NCBI GenBank assembly: GCA_019637155.1
Contig: JAHBWE010000005.1
Location: forward strand, 372,001 to 436,000
Reading direction: 5' to 3'
Origin: Labilithrix sp.
GTDB taxonomy: Bacteria > Myxococcota_A > Polyangia > Polyangiales > Polyangiaceae
Length of the DNA stretch: 64,000 bases
Part shown: positions 53,931 through 61,973 of the stretch, piece by piece
Layout of the letters: every line of letters begins with the position of its first letter
How positions within the stretch are numbered: the stretch's first letter is position 1
Made by a program: the position numbers and the translations under genes
The notes under the pieces: model-generated
What the model saw: the letters and a program-made list of their open reading frames with translations, nothing else
The model's database searches: none
What the model was told of the DNA's origin: nothing

Positions 53931-54848
53931 TTAAACCCACTTCGGGACGGAGTCGACGCGGAAGCTCCCGTCCTTCGGGACGAGGACGTGCGCGGCGATG
54001 TCCTCGAGATCGCCGGCGCCGTTGAACGAGTAGAGGTTGAAGCCCGCCATCCGGTGCTCGTCCTCGTGGTGGAGCGACGCGCTCGTCGCGATGACGGATT
54101 GGAGCGCGCCCGCCTTCGTCTCCCACGCGCGCTGCACGCGGCGGTGGAGGTGCCCGTGGAGGAGGAGGCCGCGCTTCACGTGCGCGATCGCGTCGCCGAG
54201 GTCGCTCGCGTCGACGAGCCCCTCGACCAGCGTCTTCACCCTCGATGGCGGGTTGTGGATCGGGTGGTGGAACGCGAGGACGGGCGTGCGCCGCTTCACC
54301 TCGTCGTGCGCGAGGACGCGCGCGAGCGCCTCGATCTGCTTTTGCCCGAGCTCGCCCGACGCGACGAGCGGCGGGCGCGGCACCGCGCTCGAGAGCCCGA
54401 TGATCGCGAGCGGGCCGCGGAGCTTCACGACCGGGAAGCGACCGAGGTCGATCTCCGCGGCGAGCTCGGGGAGGTCGCTCTCGAGGTACGACGCGAAGAA
54501 GCGCGTGAAGCGCCGCGCCCTCATCGCGCCGCGCGTGTAGAGGTCGTGGTTGCCGGGGACGAGGGTGACGTCCTCGGGCGCGACGCCGAGGTCCTCCTCG
54601 ACGAGGCGCTTCACCGCCTCGAACTCCTGCTCGAGCGCGAGGTTCGTGAGGTCGCCGGTGATGACGACGTGATCGACCTTCGCCTCCGCGACCGCGCGCG
54701 CGACCGCCTTCACGTGGGCGGGGCGATGCTTGTGCTCCCGCTTCAGGCGGAGGTTCACGAGCCCGGTGAAGCGCTTGTTGAGGAACCGCGTGCGGCTCAC
54801 GCCGTCGAGCGCGAGCACGTGGAGATCGGAGAAATGGGCGACGCGCAT
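53931..54848 (-). CDS. Calcineurin-like metallophosphoesterase
   Basis: 305 residues. Motifs in order: HFSDLHV (DxH), VVITGDLTN (GD), VPGNHDLY (GNHD), LAFHHPIH (His ligand) and LLHGHLHR (GHxH). These bind two metal ions in the family that includes cyclic-nucleotide and lipid phosphodiesterases (CpdA, LpxH-like). No signal peptide. The substrate is unknown; the layout most resembles the CpdA/DUF-type group. Confidence 0.92.
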   Translation of the reverse strand: MRVAHFSDLHVLALDGVSRTRFLNKRFTGLVNLRLKREHKHRPAHVKAVARAVAEAKVDHVVITGDLTNLALEQEFEAVKRLVEEDLGVAPEDVTLVPGNHDLYTRGAMRARRFTRFFASYLESDLPELAAEIDLGRFPVVKLRGPLAIIGLSSAVPRPPLVASGELGQKQIEALARVLAHDEVKRRTPVLAFHHPIHNPPSRVKTLVEGLVDASDLGDAIAHVKRGLLLHGHLHRRVQRAWETKAGALQSVIATSASLHHEDEHRMAGFNLYSFNGAGDLEDIAAHVLVPKDGSFRVDSVPKWV

Positions 54849-54863
54849 GGGGCCACCCGAACC

Positions 54864-55835
54864 TTAGCGCGTCGCCGGATCGGCCGCGCAGCGGAAGCCG
54901 ACGTCCTTCAGCGCGAACGGGAAGGCGTACCGCCACGCCGCACGTTGCTTGAACGCGCCGTCGAGGTACGAGCCGCCGCGGATGACGTGGCCGTAGACGC
55001 TGAACGGCGCGCCCTTCGGGTTCGTCTGCGCCGCGCGCGGGTACCCGAACTGCTGTTCGTCGCGGTCGTACCAGTCGGCGACCCACTCCGCCGCGTTGCC
55101 CGCCATGTCGAGGAGGCCGCTCGCGGTCGCGCCGTCGGGGAAGGAGCCGACCGGAGCGAGGCCGAGGAAGCCGTCGCGCCCGTCGGTGCGATCGTCCGCG
55201 TACGAGCCGTGGTTCGAGAGGTGCGGGTTGTAGACGTTGCCCCACGGGAAGGTGTTGTTGACGCGGCCGCGGGCCGCGAGCTCCCACTCCGCCTCGGTCG
55301 GGAGGCGCCCGCCGTCCCAGCGGCAGAAGTCGTTCGCGTCGTCCCAGGTGACGTGCGTGACGGGGAAGGTGGGGACGTCGTAGCGCGGATCGCCGAGCGG
55401 GAACGACGGCGGCGCGCACGCCCCCGCCGACACGCAGCGCGCGTACCGCTCCACCGTGACCTCGGTGACGTCGAGATCGAAATCGCCGACCGTCACCTCG
55501 TGGGCGTGGCCCTCCGCGCGGATCGCGCGCCCGACCGACCACGCGTCGTTGTCCTTGTTGCAGAGGTTGGCGAGCGTCTCCCTCGTGCAGAGCTGGATCG
55601 CCTCCGCCATCTCCTGCGGCGTCGAGCCCATGACGAAGCGGCCGCCGGCGATGCGGACGCGTCCCTGCCGCGGGACCCGCAGCGCGACCACCCCCTGCGC
55701 GGGGGCGGAGAGCTCGGCCGCCGGCAGCCCCGCCCAGAACGGCGCGAGCTTCTGCGGGCGGCGCGCGCCCTCGATTCCCCAGGGCGAGTCGGCGTTCGGG
55801 CCGAGCGCGAGGAGGAAGGCGAGGAGCGCGTGCAT
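54864..55835 (-). CDS. SUMF1/formylglycine-generating-enzyme-like exported protein
   Basis: 323 residues. The N-terminus (MHALLAFLLALGPNADSP) looks like a short signal peptide. The FGE-sulfatase fold covers about 60-323: RVRIAGGRFVMGSTPQEM, DLDVTEVTVERYARCV, FPVTHVTWDDANDFCRWDGG, GRLPTEAEWELAARG, GLLDMAGNAAEWVADWY and YGHVIRGGSYLDGAF. True formylglycine enzymes use two active-site cysteines that are not placed here in the usual C-terminal position, so it is probably a binding or other member such as those fused to signalling kinases. Reads into the pdh operon direction. Confidence 0.88.
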   Translation of the reverse strand: MHALLAFLLALGPNADSPWGIEGARRPQKLAPFWAGLPAAELSAPAQGVVALRVPRQGRVRIAGGRFVMGSTPQEMAEAIQLCTRETLANLCNKDNDAWSVGRAIRAEGHAHEVTVGDFDLDVTEVTVERYARCVSAGACAPPSFPLGDPRYDVPTFPVTHVTWDDANDFCRWDGGRLPTEAEWELAARGRVNNTFPWGNVYNPHLSNHGSYADDRTDGRDGFLGLAPVGSFPDGATASGLLDMAGNAAEWVADWYDRDEQQFGYPRAAQTNPKGAPFSVYGHVIRGGSYLDGAFKQRAAWRYAFPFALKDVGFRCAADPATR

Positions 55836-55841
55836 GGACGA

Positions 55842-57230
55842 TCAGCCGGTGAGGATCCGCATCGGATGCTCGAGGAGATCACGTAGCTCGGCGAGGAACG
55901 CCGCGCCAACCGCGCCGTCGACGACGCGGTGATCGCACGAGAGGGTCATCGCCATCTTCTTGCCGGGCACCACCGCGCCGTCTTTGACCACCGGCTCGGC
56001 GCGGGCTTGGCCGACCGCGAGGATCGCGCCCTCGGGCGGGTTGATGACGGCGGAGAACTCGTCGATCCCGAACATGCCGAGGTTCGAGATCGAGAACGTC
56101 CCGTCGCTCATCTCCTCCGGCTTCAGCTTCTTCGTGCGCGCGCGCGCGGCGAGGTCGCGGACCTCGCGCGCGATGCCGACGACGCTCTTCTGGTCCGCGT
56201 TCCGCACCACCGGCGTGACGAGGCCGTCCGGGATCGCGACCGCGACCGAGACGTCGACGCGCTTGTGGATGAGGATCGCGTCGTCGGTGTACTGCGCGTT
56301 GCACTCCGGTACGCGCACGAGCGCCGCGGCGGCGGCCTTGATGACGAGGTCGTTGAGGCTGACCTTCTCCGGCTTCGGCGGGTTGGGATCGTCCTTCTTC
56401 GCCGGCTTCATGTTCGCGGCGAGGTCCTGGTTGATCGACTCGCGCAGCTTCACGAGCTCGGACACCTCGACGTCGATCGTGAGGTAGAAATGTGGGACCG
56501 TCTGCTTCGACTGGGTGAGGCGCCGCGCGATCGTCTTGCGCATCGGCGAGAGCGGGCGCACCTCCGGCTCCGCGAGGCCGACCTTGGCGAGCGCGGCGCT
56601 CGGGGCCGCGGCGGGCGCGGGGCCGCCGCTCTTCATGCCTTCGAGGTCGGCGGGGACGATGCGGCCGTGCTCGCCGCTGCCCTTCGCGGCGGAGAGGTCG
56701 ATCCCGCGCTCGCGGGCGACCTTGCGCACGTAAGGCGACGCGAGGACGCGCTCTCCGCCGGGGGCGGGGGCGTCTTCGCCGGCGTCCTCCGTCCGCGTGA
56801 GCACGCTGCCGGTCCGCTTCGGCGCGGGAGGCGGCCGCAACGTCGGGGCGGCCTTCGGCTTCGGCTTCGCGGCCTCTTCTTCGGGCTCCGCGCGCTTCTC
56901 CTTCTTCTTCGCGGAGGAGATCGGGGCTTCCTCTTCCTTGGCCGCGCCGCCGCCGCCGCCCGCCTCCGCGACGAGGGCGGACACGTCTTCGCCCTCGCTG
57001 CCGAGGATCGCGACCGGCTGCCCGAGCTTCACCGTCGCGCCTGGCTCGACGAGGATCTTGAGGAGCGTGCCCTTGTCGAAGGCGCGGAACTCCATCGTCG
57101 CCTTGTCGGTCTCGACCTCGGCGAGCAGATCGTCCACGTTGACGGAGTCGCCTTCCTTCTTGTGCCACGTCGCGAGGACGCCCTCCTCCATCGTGGGGGA
57201 GAGCTTCGGCATATCGAGGATCTTCGCCAT
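55842..57230 (-). CDS. pdhC: Pyruvate dehydrogenase E2 (dihydrolipoamide acetyltransferase)
   Basis: 462 residues. One lipoyl domain (residues 1-80) with the modified lysine in VETDKATMEF. An Ala/Glu/Lys/Pro-rich linker follows. The E1/E3-binding domain is at about 160-195 (VLASPYVRKVARERGIDLS, GSGEHGRIVPADLE). The acetyltransferase domain contains the C-terminal SCDHRVVDGAVGAAFL, with the catalytic HxxxD. It passes acetyl groups from E1 to CoA. LipA at 38106 should supply the lipoyl group. No E3 gene is in the window. Confidence 0.96.
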   Translation of the reverse strand: MAKILDMPKLSPTMEEGVLATWHKKEGDSVNVDDLLAEVETDKATMEFRAFDKGTLLKILVEPGATVKLGQPVAILGSEGEDVSALVAEAGGGGGAAKEEEAPISSAKKKEKRAEPEEEAAKPKPKAAPTLRPPPAPKRTGSVLTRTEDAGEDAPAPGGERVLASPYVRKVARERGIDLSAAKGSGEHGRIVPADLEGMKSGGPAPAAAPSAALAKVGLAEPEVRPLSPMRKTIARRLTQSKQTVPHFYLTIDVEVSELVKLRESINQDLAANMKPAKKDDPNPPKPEKVSLNDLVIKAAAAALVRVPECNAQYTDDAILIHKRVDVSVAVAIPDGLVTPVVRNADQKSVVGIAREVRDLAARARTKKLKPEEMSDGTFSISNLGMFGIDEFSAVINPPEGAILAVGQARAEPVVKDGAVVPGKKMAMTLSCDHRVVDGAVGAAFLAELRDLLEHPMRILTG

Positions 57231-57242
57231 GTCGTCCTCCTC

Positions 57243-58232
57243 TCAGGCGCGGCCGCGCGAGACCACGCGCTTCACCGCGGCGATGACGCGGTCCGGCTGC
57301 GGCATGCAAAGCTGTTCGAGTTTCGCGTTGTACGGCATCGGGACGTCGAGGGTGGTGACGCGCAGGATCGGCGCGTCGAGGTAGTCGAAGGCGAGGCGCT
57401 GGATGCGGTCCGCCACCTCCGCGCCGACGCCGCCGTACGGCCAGCCTTCGTGCACCATCACGACGCGGTGGGTCTTCCGCGCGGAGGCGACGATCGTGTC
57501 CTCGTCGAGCGGGCGGAGCGAGCGGAGGTCGACGACCTCGCAGGAGATCTTCTCCTTCGCGAGCGCCTTCGCCGCCTCGAGCGCGACGTGCGTCATGCGC
57601 GAGTACGAGACGATCGTGACGTCGTCGCCCTCCTGGACGACGCGCGCCTTGCCCATCGGCGTGACGTGGTCGCCGTCGGGGACCTCGCCCTTCAGCGAGT
57701 AGAGCGTCTCCGACTCCATCACGAGGACGGGGTTGTCGTCGCGGATCGCCGCCTTCATCAGGCCCTTCGCGTCGTCGACGAACGCGGGCGCGACGACCTT
57801 GATCCCGGGGATCGTCGCGTAGAAGTGCTCCATCGCGTGCGAGTGCTGGCTGCCGACCTGGCGCGCGCTCGCGTTCGGGCCGCGGAAGACCATCGGGCAA
57901 TTGAACTGCCCGCCCGACATCTGGCGCAGCTTCGCCGCGCTGTTCAGGATGACGTCGAACGCGACGGCGGAGAAGTTCCAGGTCATGAACTCGATGATCG
58001 GCCGAAGCCCCACCATCGCCGCGCCGACGCCGATGCTGGCGAAGCCGCACTCGGCGATGGGGGTGTCGATGACGCGGCGCTCGCCGAACTTCTCGAGCAT
58101 CCCTTCGCTGACCTTGTACGCGCCCTGGTAGTGGCCGACCTCTTCGCCCATCAGGAACACGCGGTCGTCGCGCTCCATCTCTTCGGTCATCGCCTCGCGC
58201 AAGGCTTCACGGAATCGGATCGTTTTCGCCAT
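57243..58232 (-). CDS. pdhB: Pyruvate dehydrogenase E1 beta subunit
   Basis: 329 residues. Typical E1 beta sequence: REALREAMTEEMERDDRVFL, MGEEVGHYQGAYKVSEGM, RVIDTPIAECGFASIGVGAA, FMTWNFSAVAFDVILNSAAK, HSHAMEHFYATIPGIKVVAP and VHEGWPYGGVGAEVADRI. It forms the alpha2beta2 E1 with the next protein and helps bind thiamine diphosphate. It lies three bases from pdhA and 12 from pdhC. Confidence 0.97.
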   Translation of the reverse strand: MAKTIRFREALREAMTEEMERDDRVFLMGEEVGHYQGAYKVSEGMLEKFGERRVIDTPIAECGFASIGVGAAMVGLRPIIEFMTWNFSAVAFDVILNSAAKLRQMSGGQFNCPMVFRGPNASARQVGSQHSHAMEHFYATIPGIKVVAPAFVDDAKGLMKAAIRDDNPVLVMESETLYSLKGEVPDGDHVTPMGKARVVQEGDDVTIVSYSRMTHVALEAAKALAKEKISCEVVDLRSLRPLDEDTIVASARKTHRVVMVHEGWPYGGVGAEVADRIQRLAFDYLDAPILRVTTLDVPMPYNAKLEQLCMPQPDRVIAAVKRVVSRGRA

Positions 58233-58235
58233 GGC

Positions 58236-59234
58236 TCAAGCCGCAAAGGGTCCGTCGTAGGTGGTCGATTCGAGGAGCGAGGCGTCGGGCTCGGGGCTCT
58301 TGTCCGCGAACTCCACCGCGTCCATGACCTCCTTCTCGACGAGGTCCTCGAGCTCCTTGAGCCGCTGCTCGCCGTACTCGTCGGCGAGGCGCTGCCGCGC
58401 GCGGAAGAGCGGGTCCTTCTTCTTCCGCTCGTCGAGCTCCTGCGCGGTGCGGTACTTCGCGGGGTCGCTCATCGAGTGGCCGCGGAAACGATAGGTCCGA
58501 ACCTCGACGAGGGTAGGGAGGGAGAGCTCGCGCGCGCGCTGCACCGCCTCGCCGATGCGCTTCTCGACCTCGAGGACGTCCTCGACGAAGAAGCGATCGC
58601 GATCGATGCCGTAGCCGAGTGCCTTCATCGACACGTCCTCGACGCTCATCGAGCGCGAGAGCGGCGTGCCCATCGAGTACTCGTTGTTCTCGCAGATGAA
58701 GACGATCGGGAGCTTCCACAGCGCCGCGAGCGACACGCCCTCGTGGAAGCCGCCGATGCTCACCGCGCCTTCGCCGAAGTAGCAGAGCGTGACGCGGCCG
58801 TCGGCGCGGTACTTCGACGCGAACGCGGCGCCGGCCGCGAGCGGGATGTGCGCGCCGACGATGCCGTAGCCGCCGAGCATGTTCGTCTTCTTGTCGAACA
58901 TGTGCATCGAGCCGCCGAGCCCGCGCGAGCAGCCGGTGTCCTTGCCGTACAGCTCCGCCATCATCGCGCGCGCGCTCATGCCCTTGGCGAGCGCGACGCC
59001 GTGATCGCGGTACGTCGTGACGACGTAGTCCTCGGGGCGGAGCGCGGCGATCGATCCGACCGCGACGGCCTCCTGGCCGATGTAGAGGTGGAGGAAGCCG
59101 CCGATCTTCCCCTGCGCGTACGCGCGGGCGGCCTCCTCTTCGCAGCGGCGGATGAGGAGCATTTGCCGATAGAGATCGGCGAGATGGTCGAGTTGGCTCC
59201 CCGGGCGGGTCGGGGGGTGCGGGTCGTGGCTCAT
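58236..59234 (-). CDS. pdhA: Pyruvate dehydrogenase E1 alpha subunit
   Basis: 332 residues. The thiamine diphosphate motif is CYFGEGAVSIGGFHEG then ICENNEYSMGT, and other E1 alpha signatures include YRQMLLIRRCEEEAARAYAQ, GFLHLYIGQEAVAVG, TTYRDHGVALAKG, GGSMHMFDK and RYRFRGHSMSDPAKYRT (phosphorylation-loop-like region). E1 decarboxylates pyruvate and acetylates the E2 lipoyl group. First gene of the pdhABC operon; its upstream region contains a perfect inverted repeat at 59382. Confidence 0.97.
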   Translation of the reverse strand: MSHDPHPPTRPGSQLDHLADLYRQMLLIRRCEEEAARAYAQGKIGGFLHLYIGQEAVAVGSIAALRPEDYVVTTYRDHGVALAKGMSARAMMAELYGKDTGCSRGLGGSMHMFDKKTNMLGGYGIVGAHIPLAAGAAFASKYRADGRVTLCYFGEGAVSIGGFHEGVSLAALWKLPIVFICENNEYSMGTPLSRSMSVEDVSMKALGYGIDRDRFFVEDVLEVEKRIGEAVQRARELSLPTLVEVRTYRFRGHSMSDPAKYRTAQELDERKKKDPLFRARQRLADEYGEQRLKELEDLVEKEVMDAVEFADKSPEPDASLLESTTYDGPFAA

Positions 59235-59381
59235 CTTTGTCTCGTTGGGGCGTCCACCTTATCCCACCGAAAAAAAGAATCTGGTCACGAAGGTACAAGG
59301 CCAGACGACGGTGCAGCGTTCTTTAAGGAGAGGAGGCCCAGACCTTTCGCTAACCCCGCGAAATGTCTAGGTGACACGTGT

Positions 59382-59400
59382 GCGTCGCATGCTGCGACGC
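59382..59400. promoter_or_regulatory. Inverted repeat in the divergent pdh region
   Basis: GCGTCGCA-TGC-TGCGACGC is a perfect 8-bp dyad, 148 bp upstream of pdhA and 76 bp before the exported protein gene at 59476. The 241-bp gap 59235-59475 is otherwise AT-richer than average and must hold both promoters. Confidence 0.5.
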
Positions 59401-59475
59401 GTCAGCTCGACGCAGTCATCCGATCGGGTGACGGAACTTTCTCGAAGCCGAATCGTCAGAGGAGCTCACCGCATC

Positions 59476-60162
59476 ATGAAGACCATCGCCAAGCTCGTCG
59501 CCGTCGCCCTCGCCATCATCCCCGCCACCCTCGCGACGACGTCCGACGCGAGCGCGTGCGGCATGTCCGTTCGTCTCGAGCCGGTGAAGGCGAAGCCGAC
59601 CCCGGTGCAGGAGATCGCGCGCGCCGAGAAGTCGCTCGAAGGCGGCAACAACAAGGAGGCGGCGCAGGTCGTCCTCGCGAGCTTCAGCAACGTCCGCAAC
59701 GCGACCGCGGGCGCGAACCCGCTCGAGACGCGCGCGCTTCGCGTCTTCGCCCTCGCGATCGTCCGCTCCGGCGGCGCGGTGAACGAGCGCAACGCGGGGA
59801 GCTGGTCGCAGAACGAGTGGACGCCGAGCGCGAACCTCGAGTGGGCGGTGCAGTCGCTCCGCGAGATCGACGCGAAGCGCCCGAACGATCCGACGGTGCA
59901 GGCCGACCTCGGCGAGGCGCTCTCGAAGCTCCCGCGTACGCAGGACGAGGCGCTGAAGCTCCTCGGCGGCCTCGCGCAGAAGGACCTCATGGGCTCGCCG
60001 TTCGCGTACGCCGCGCTCGCGAAGATCAAGGGCGCGAAGGGCGACACCGCGGGCGCGGAGGCGGCGATCAAGCGCTGCGAAGAGATGACGAAGGCCCCGG
60101 GAGTTTGCAAGCCCGCGACCCCGGCCGCGCCCGCGAAGCCGGCCCCCGCCGCGCGCGCCTGA
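59476..60162 (+). CDS. Exported TPR-like helical protein
   Basis: 228 residues. ATG 59476 begins a standard signal peptide ending near ATTSDASAC; an in-frame start at 59371 adds 35 residues that look like leader. The mature protein has three or four helical repeats (IARAEKSLEGGNNKEAAQVV, ANLEWAVQSLREIDAKRPND, GDTAGAEAAIKRCEEMTKAP) that resemble TPRs, and an Ala/Pro-rich tail. Two cysteines near the end may pair. Function unknown. It is 19 bp upstream of the tetraheme gene and probably shares its transcript. Confidence 0.75.
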   Translation: MKTIAKLVAVALAIIPATLATTSDASACGMSVRLEPVKAKPTPVQEIARAEKSLEGGNNKEAAQVVLASFSNVRNATAGANPLETRALRVFALAIVRSGGAVNERNAGSWSQNEWTPSANLEWAVQSLREIDAKRPNDPTVQADLGEALSKLPRTQDEALKLLGGLAQKDLMGSPFAYAALAKIKGAKGDTAGAEAAIKRCEEMTKAPGVCKPATPAAPAKPAPAARA

Positions 60163-60181
60163 TCTCGCGTACGCTCTGCCC

Positions 60182-61417
60182 ATGCGGAACACCCTGGCGA
60201 TCGCGATCGCCGCGGCGGCGCTCGCCGGTTGTCCGAGCAAGAAGACCGATCCCGTCGCGGCGAAGGACGCCGCGGCGCCAGTGATCGCGATCGAGAACGA
60301 ACCGGTGGCGAACGCCGCGCACGGCAAGGAGCTCGTGCTGCAGTTCCAGTGCAATCGGTGCCACGACGGGACGGGGCATCCGGCGGCGGAGGACGGCAAG
60401 CACTGCGTGCATTGCCACGAGAACATCATGACCGACCGCTTCAAGGCGGCGCCGGCGTCGATCGCGCGATGGAAGCCGCGCGTGAAGGAGCTGCAGTTCG
60501 CGCCGTCGCTCGAGGCCACGGGCGCGCGGTTCAGCCGCACGTGGGTCGAGTCGTACTTGCTCCAGCCCGCCGACCTGCGGCCGCACCTGCATCAGTACAT
60601 GCCGCGCCTCGCGATCACGCGCGAAGACGCGCGCGACATCGCGGCGTACCTCGTGCCGGACGCGAAAGAGCCGAAGGCGGAGCCGCTGAAGGCGGACCTC
60701 GGGAAGGGGAGGCAGCTCCTCGAGACGAAGGGCTGCGGGAGCTGTCACGTGATGACCGGTGTCGCCGCGCTGCCGCCGTCGGCGCCGCCGGCGATGGAGA
60801 ACTTCGAGAAGGCGCATCGGCTCGCGCCCGACCTACGCTTCGCGCGCGATCGGATGAGCGCGACGAAGATGCAGGCGTGGCTCGCCGATCCGAAGGCGGT
60901 GAAGCCCGACACGCTGATGCCGAAGATCGCGCTCACGCCGGAGGAGATCAAGGACATCACCGGCTACCTCCTCGAGGCGGAGGTGAAGCCGCCGCCGAAG
61001 CCGGCGAGGTTCGCGCGGCTGCCGGTCCTCGATCGCAAGGTCACGTTCAAGGAGGTCGACGAGAAGGTGTTCCACCGGACCTGCTGGCACTGCCACTCCG
61101 AGCCCGACTTCGCGATCGGCGACGGCGGCCCCGGCAACTCCGGCGGGCTCGGCTTCAAGCCGCGCGGCCTCAACCTCTCGGACTACGCCGGCATCATCGC
61201 GGGCGACGTCGACGACAAGGGCGAGCGGCAGAGCATCTTCGCGAAGGACGACAAGGGCGTGCCGCGCATCGTCGCCGCGCTCGTCGCGCGCCACGACGAA
61301 GAAGAGCAGGGCGCCGAGACGGGCAAGGTCCGCGGCATGCCGCTCGGCTACGACGCGCTCTCGGCGGAGGAGATCCAGCTCGTCGAGACGTGGGCGTCGC
61401 AAGGGCGGCCGAAGTGA
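60182..61417 (+). CDS. Tetraheme c-type cytochrome lipoprotein
   Basis: 411 residues with a lipoprotein signal (IAIAAAALAGC, Cys17). Four CxxCH motifs bind heme c: QCNRCHDG, HCVHCHEN, GCGSCHVM and TCWHCHSE. Residues about 30-90 and 180-260 have cytochrome c-type helices, for example LTPEEIKDITGYLLE. It should carry electrons at the outer face of the inner membrane or the outer membrane. The stop codon overlaps the start of a thioredoxin-like lipoprotein (GTGA), so the two are coupled; that partner could keep heme-site cysteines reduced or assist maturation. Confidence 0.92.
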   Translation: MRNTLAIAIAAAALAGCPSKKTDPVAAKDAAAPVIAIENEPVANAAHGKELVLQFQCNRCHDGTGHPAAEDGKHCVHCHENIMTDRFKAAPASIARWKPRVKELQFAPSLEATGARFSRTWVESYLLQPADLRPHLHQYMPRLAITREDARDIAAYLVPDAKEPKAEPLKADLGKGRQLLETKGCGSCHVMTGVAALPPSAPPAMENFEKAHRLAPDLRFARDRMSATKMQAWLADPKAVKPDTLMPKIALTPEEIKDITGYLLEAEVKPPPKPARFARLPVLDRKVTFKEVDEKVFHRTCWHCHSEPDFAIGDGGPGNSGGLGFKPRGLNLSDYAGIIAGDVDDKGERQSIFAKDDKGVPRIVAALVARHDEEEQGAETGKVRGMPLGYDALSAEEIQLVETWASQGRPK

Positions 61418-61938
61418 CGCGCGCTCTCTTCGTCGCCGTCGCCGTCGTCGCGGCGTGCACGCCGAAGGCGAGCGAGGACGTGAAGCCGGACGTCACGCTC
61501 GCGAGCGTGGCCGCGTCGGCGGCGTCGTCGAGCGCGCCGGCGGAGCGCGGGAAGGTCGTCGTGCAGGCCGCGGCCGCGGACGGCGACGCGATCTCGATCA
61601 TCCGCACCGCGCGCCTCCAGGCGAAGGCGCAAGGGCGCGTGCTCGTCGTGTACGTGAGCGCGACGTGGTGTGAGCCCTGCAAGCGGCTCAAGGCCGAGAT
61701 CGAGGCGGGGAGCCTCGACGATCGCCTCGGCAAGACGACGCTCCTCGCGTTCGACGCCGACAAGGACGTCGAGCGCCTCGGCGCCGCGGGCTACTCGTTC
61801 AAGTTCGTGCCTTACGTCGCGCTTCCGGGGCCGGACGGCCAGCCCGCCGACTCGCAACAGGCGACGGGGAAGGGGAGCAACGCGTGGAAGGAGCTCCTCG
61901 GCAAGCTCGACGCGTGGCAGGCGCAGGCTCCGAAGTAA
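61414..61938 (+). CDS. Thioredoxin-like lipoprotein
   Basis: 174 residues from GTG 61414, with a lipoprotein signal (RALFVAVAVVAACTP). The thioredoxin fold starts near 75: RVLVVYVSATWCEPCKRLKA holds the CxxC active site WCEPC, and the cis-Pro region is FKFVPYVALP. It probably acts outside the cytoplasm on disulfides, plausibly on the tetraheme cytochrome it is translated with. A role in cytochrome c maturation (like CcmG/ResA) is possible but unproven. Confidence 0.88.
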   Translation: MTRALFVAVAVVAACTPKASEDVKPDVTLASVAASAASSSAPAERGKVVVQAAAADGDAISIIRTARLQAKAQGRVLVVYVSATWCEPCKRLKAEIEAGSLDDRLGKTTLLAFDADKDVERLGAAGYSFKFVPYVALPGPDGQPADSQQATGKGSNAWKELLGKLDAWQAQAPK

Positions 61939-61973
61939 CGACGCCCCGAACCGACTGAGACTAGGATGGTCCC

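Noticed and set aside
54864-55835. Active formylglycine-generating enzyme
   Set aside because: The fold matches, but the paired catalytic cysteines of true FGE are not seen in the expected C-terminal region, so only the fold is claimed.
55929-60284. 1451-codon plus-strand frame opposite pdhABC
   Set aside because: Antisense shadow of three certain genes; no recognisable motif.
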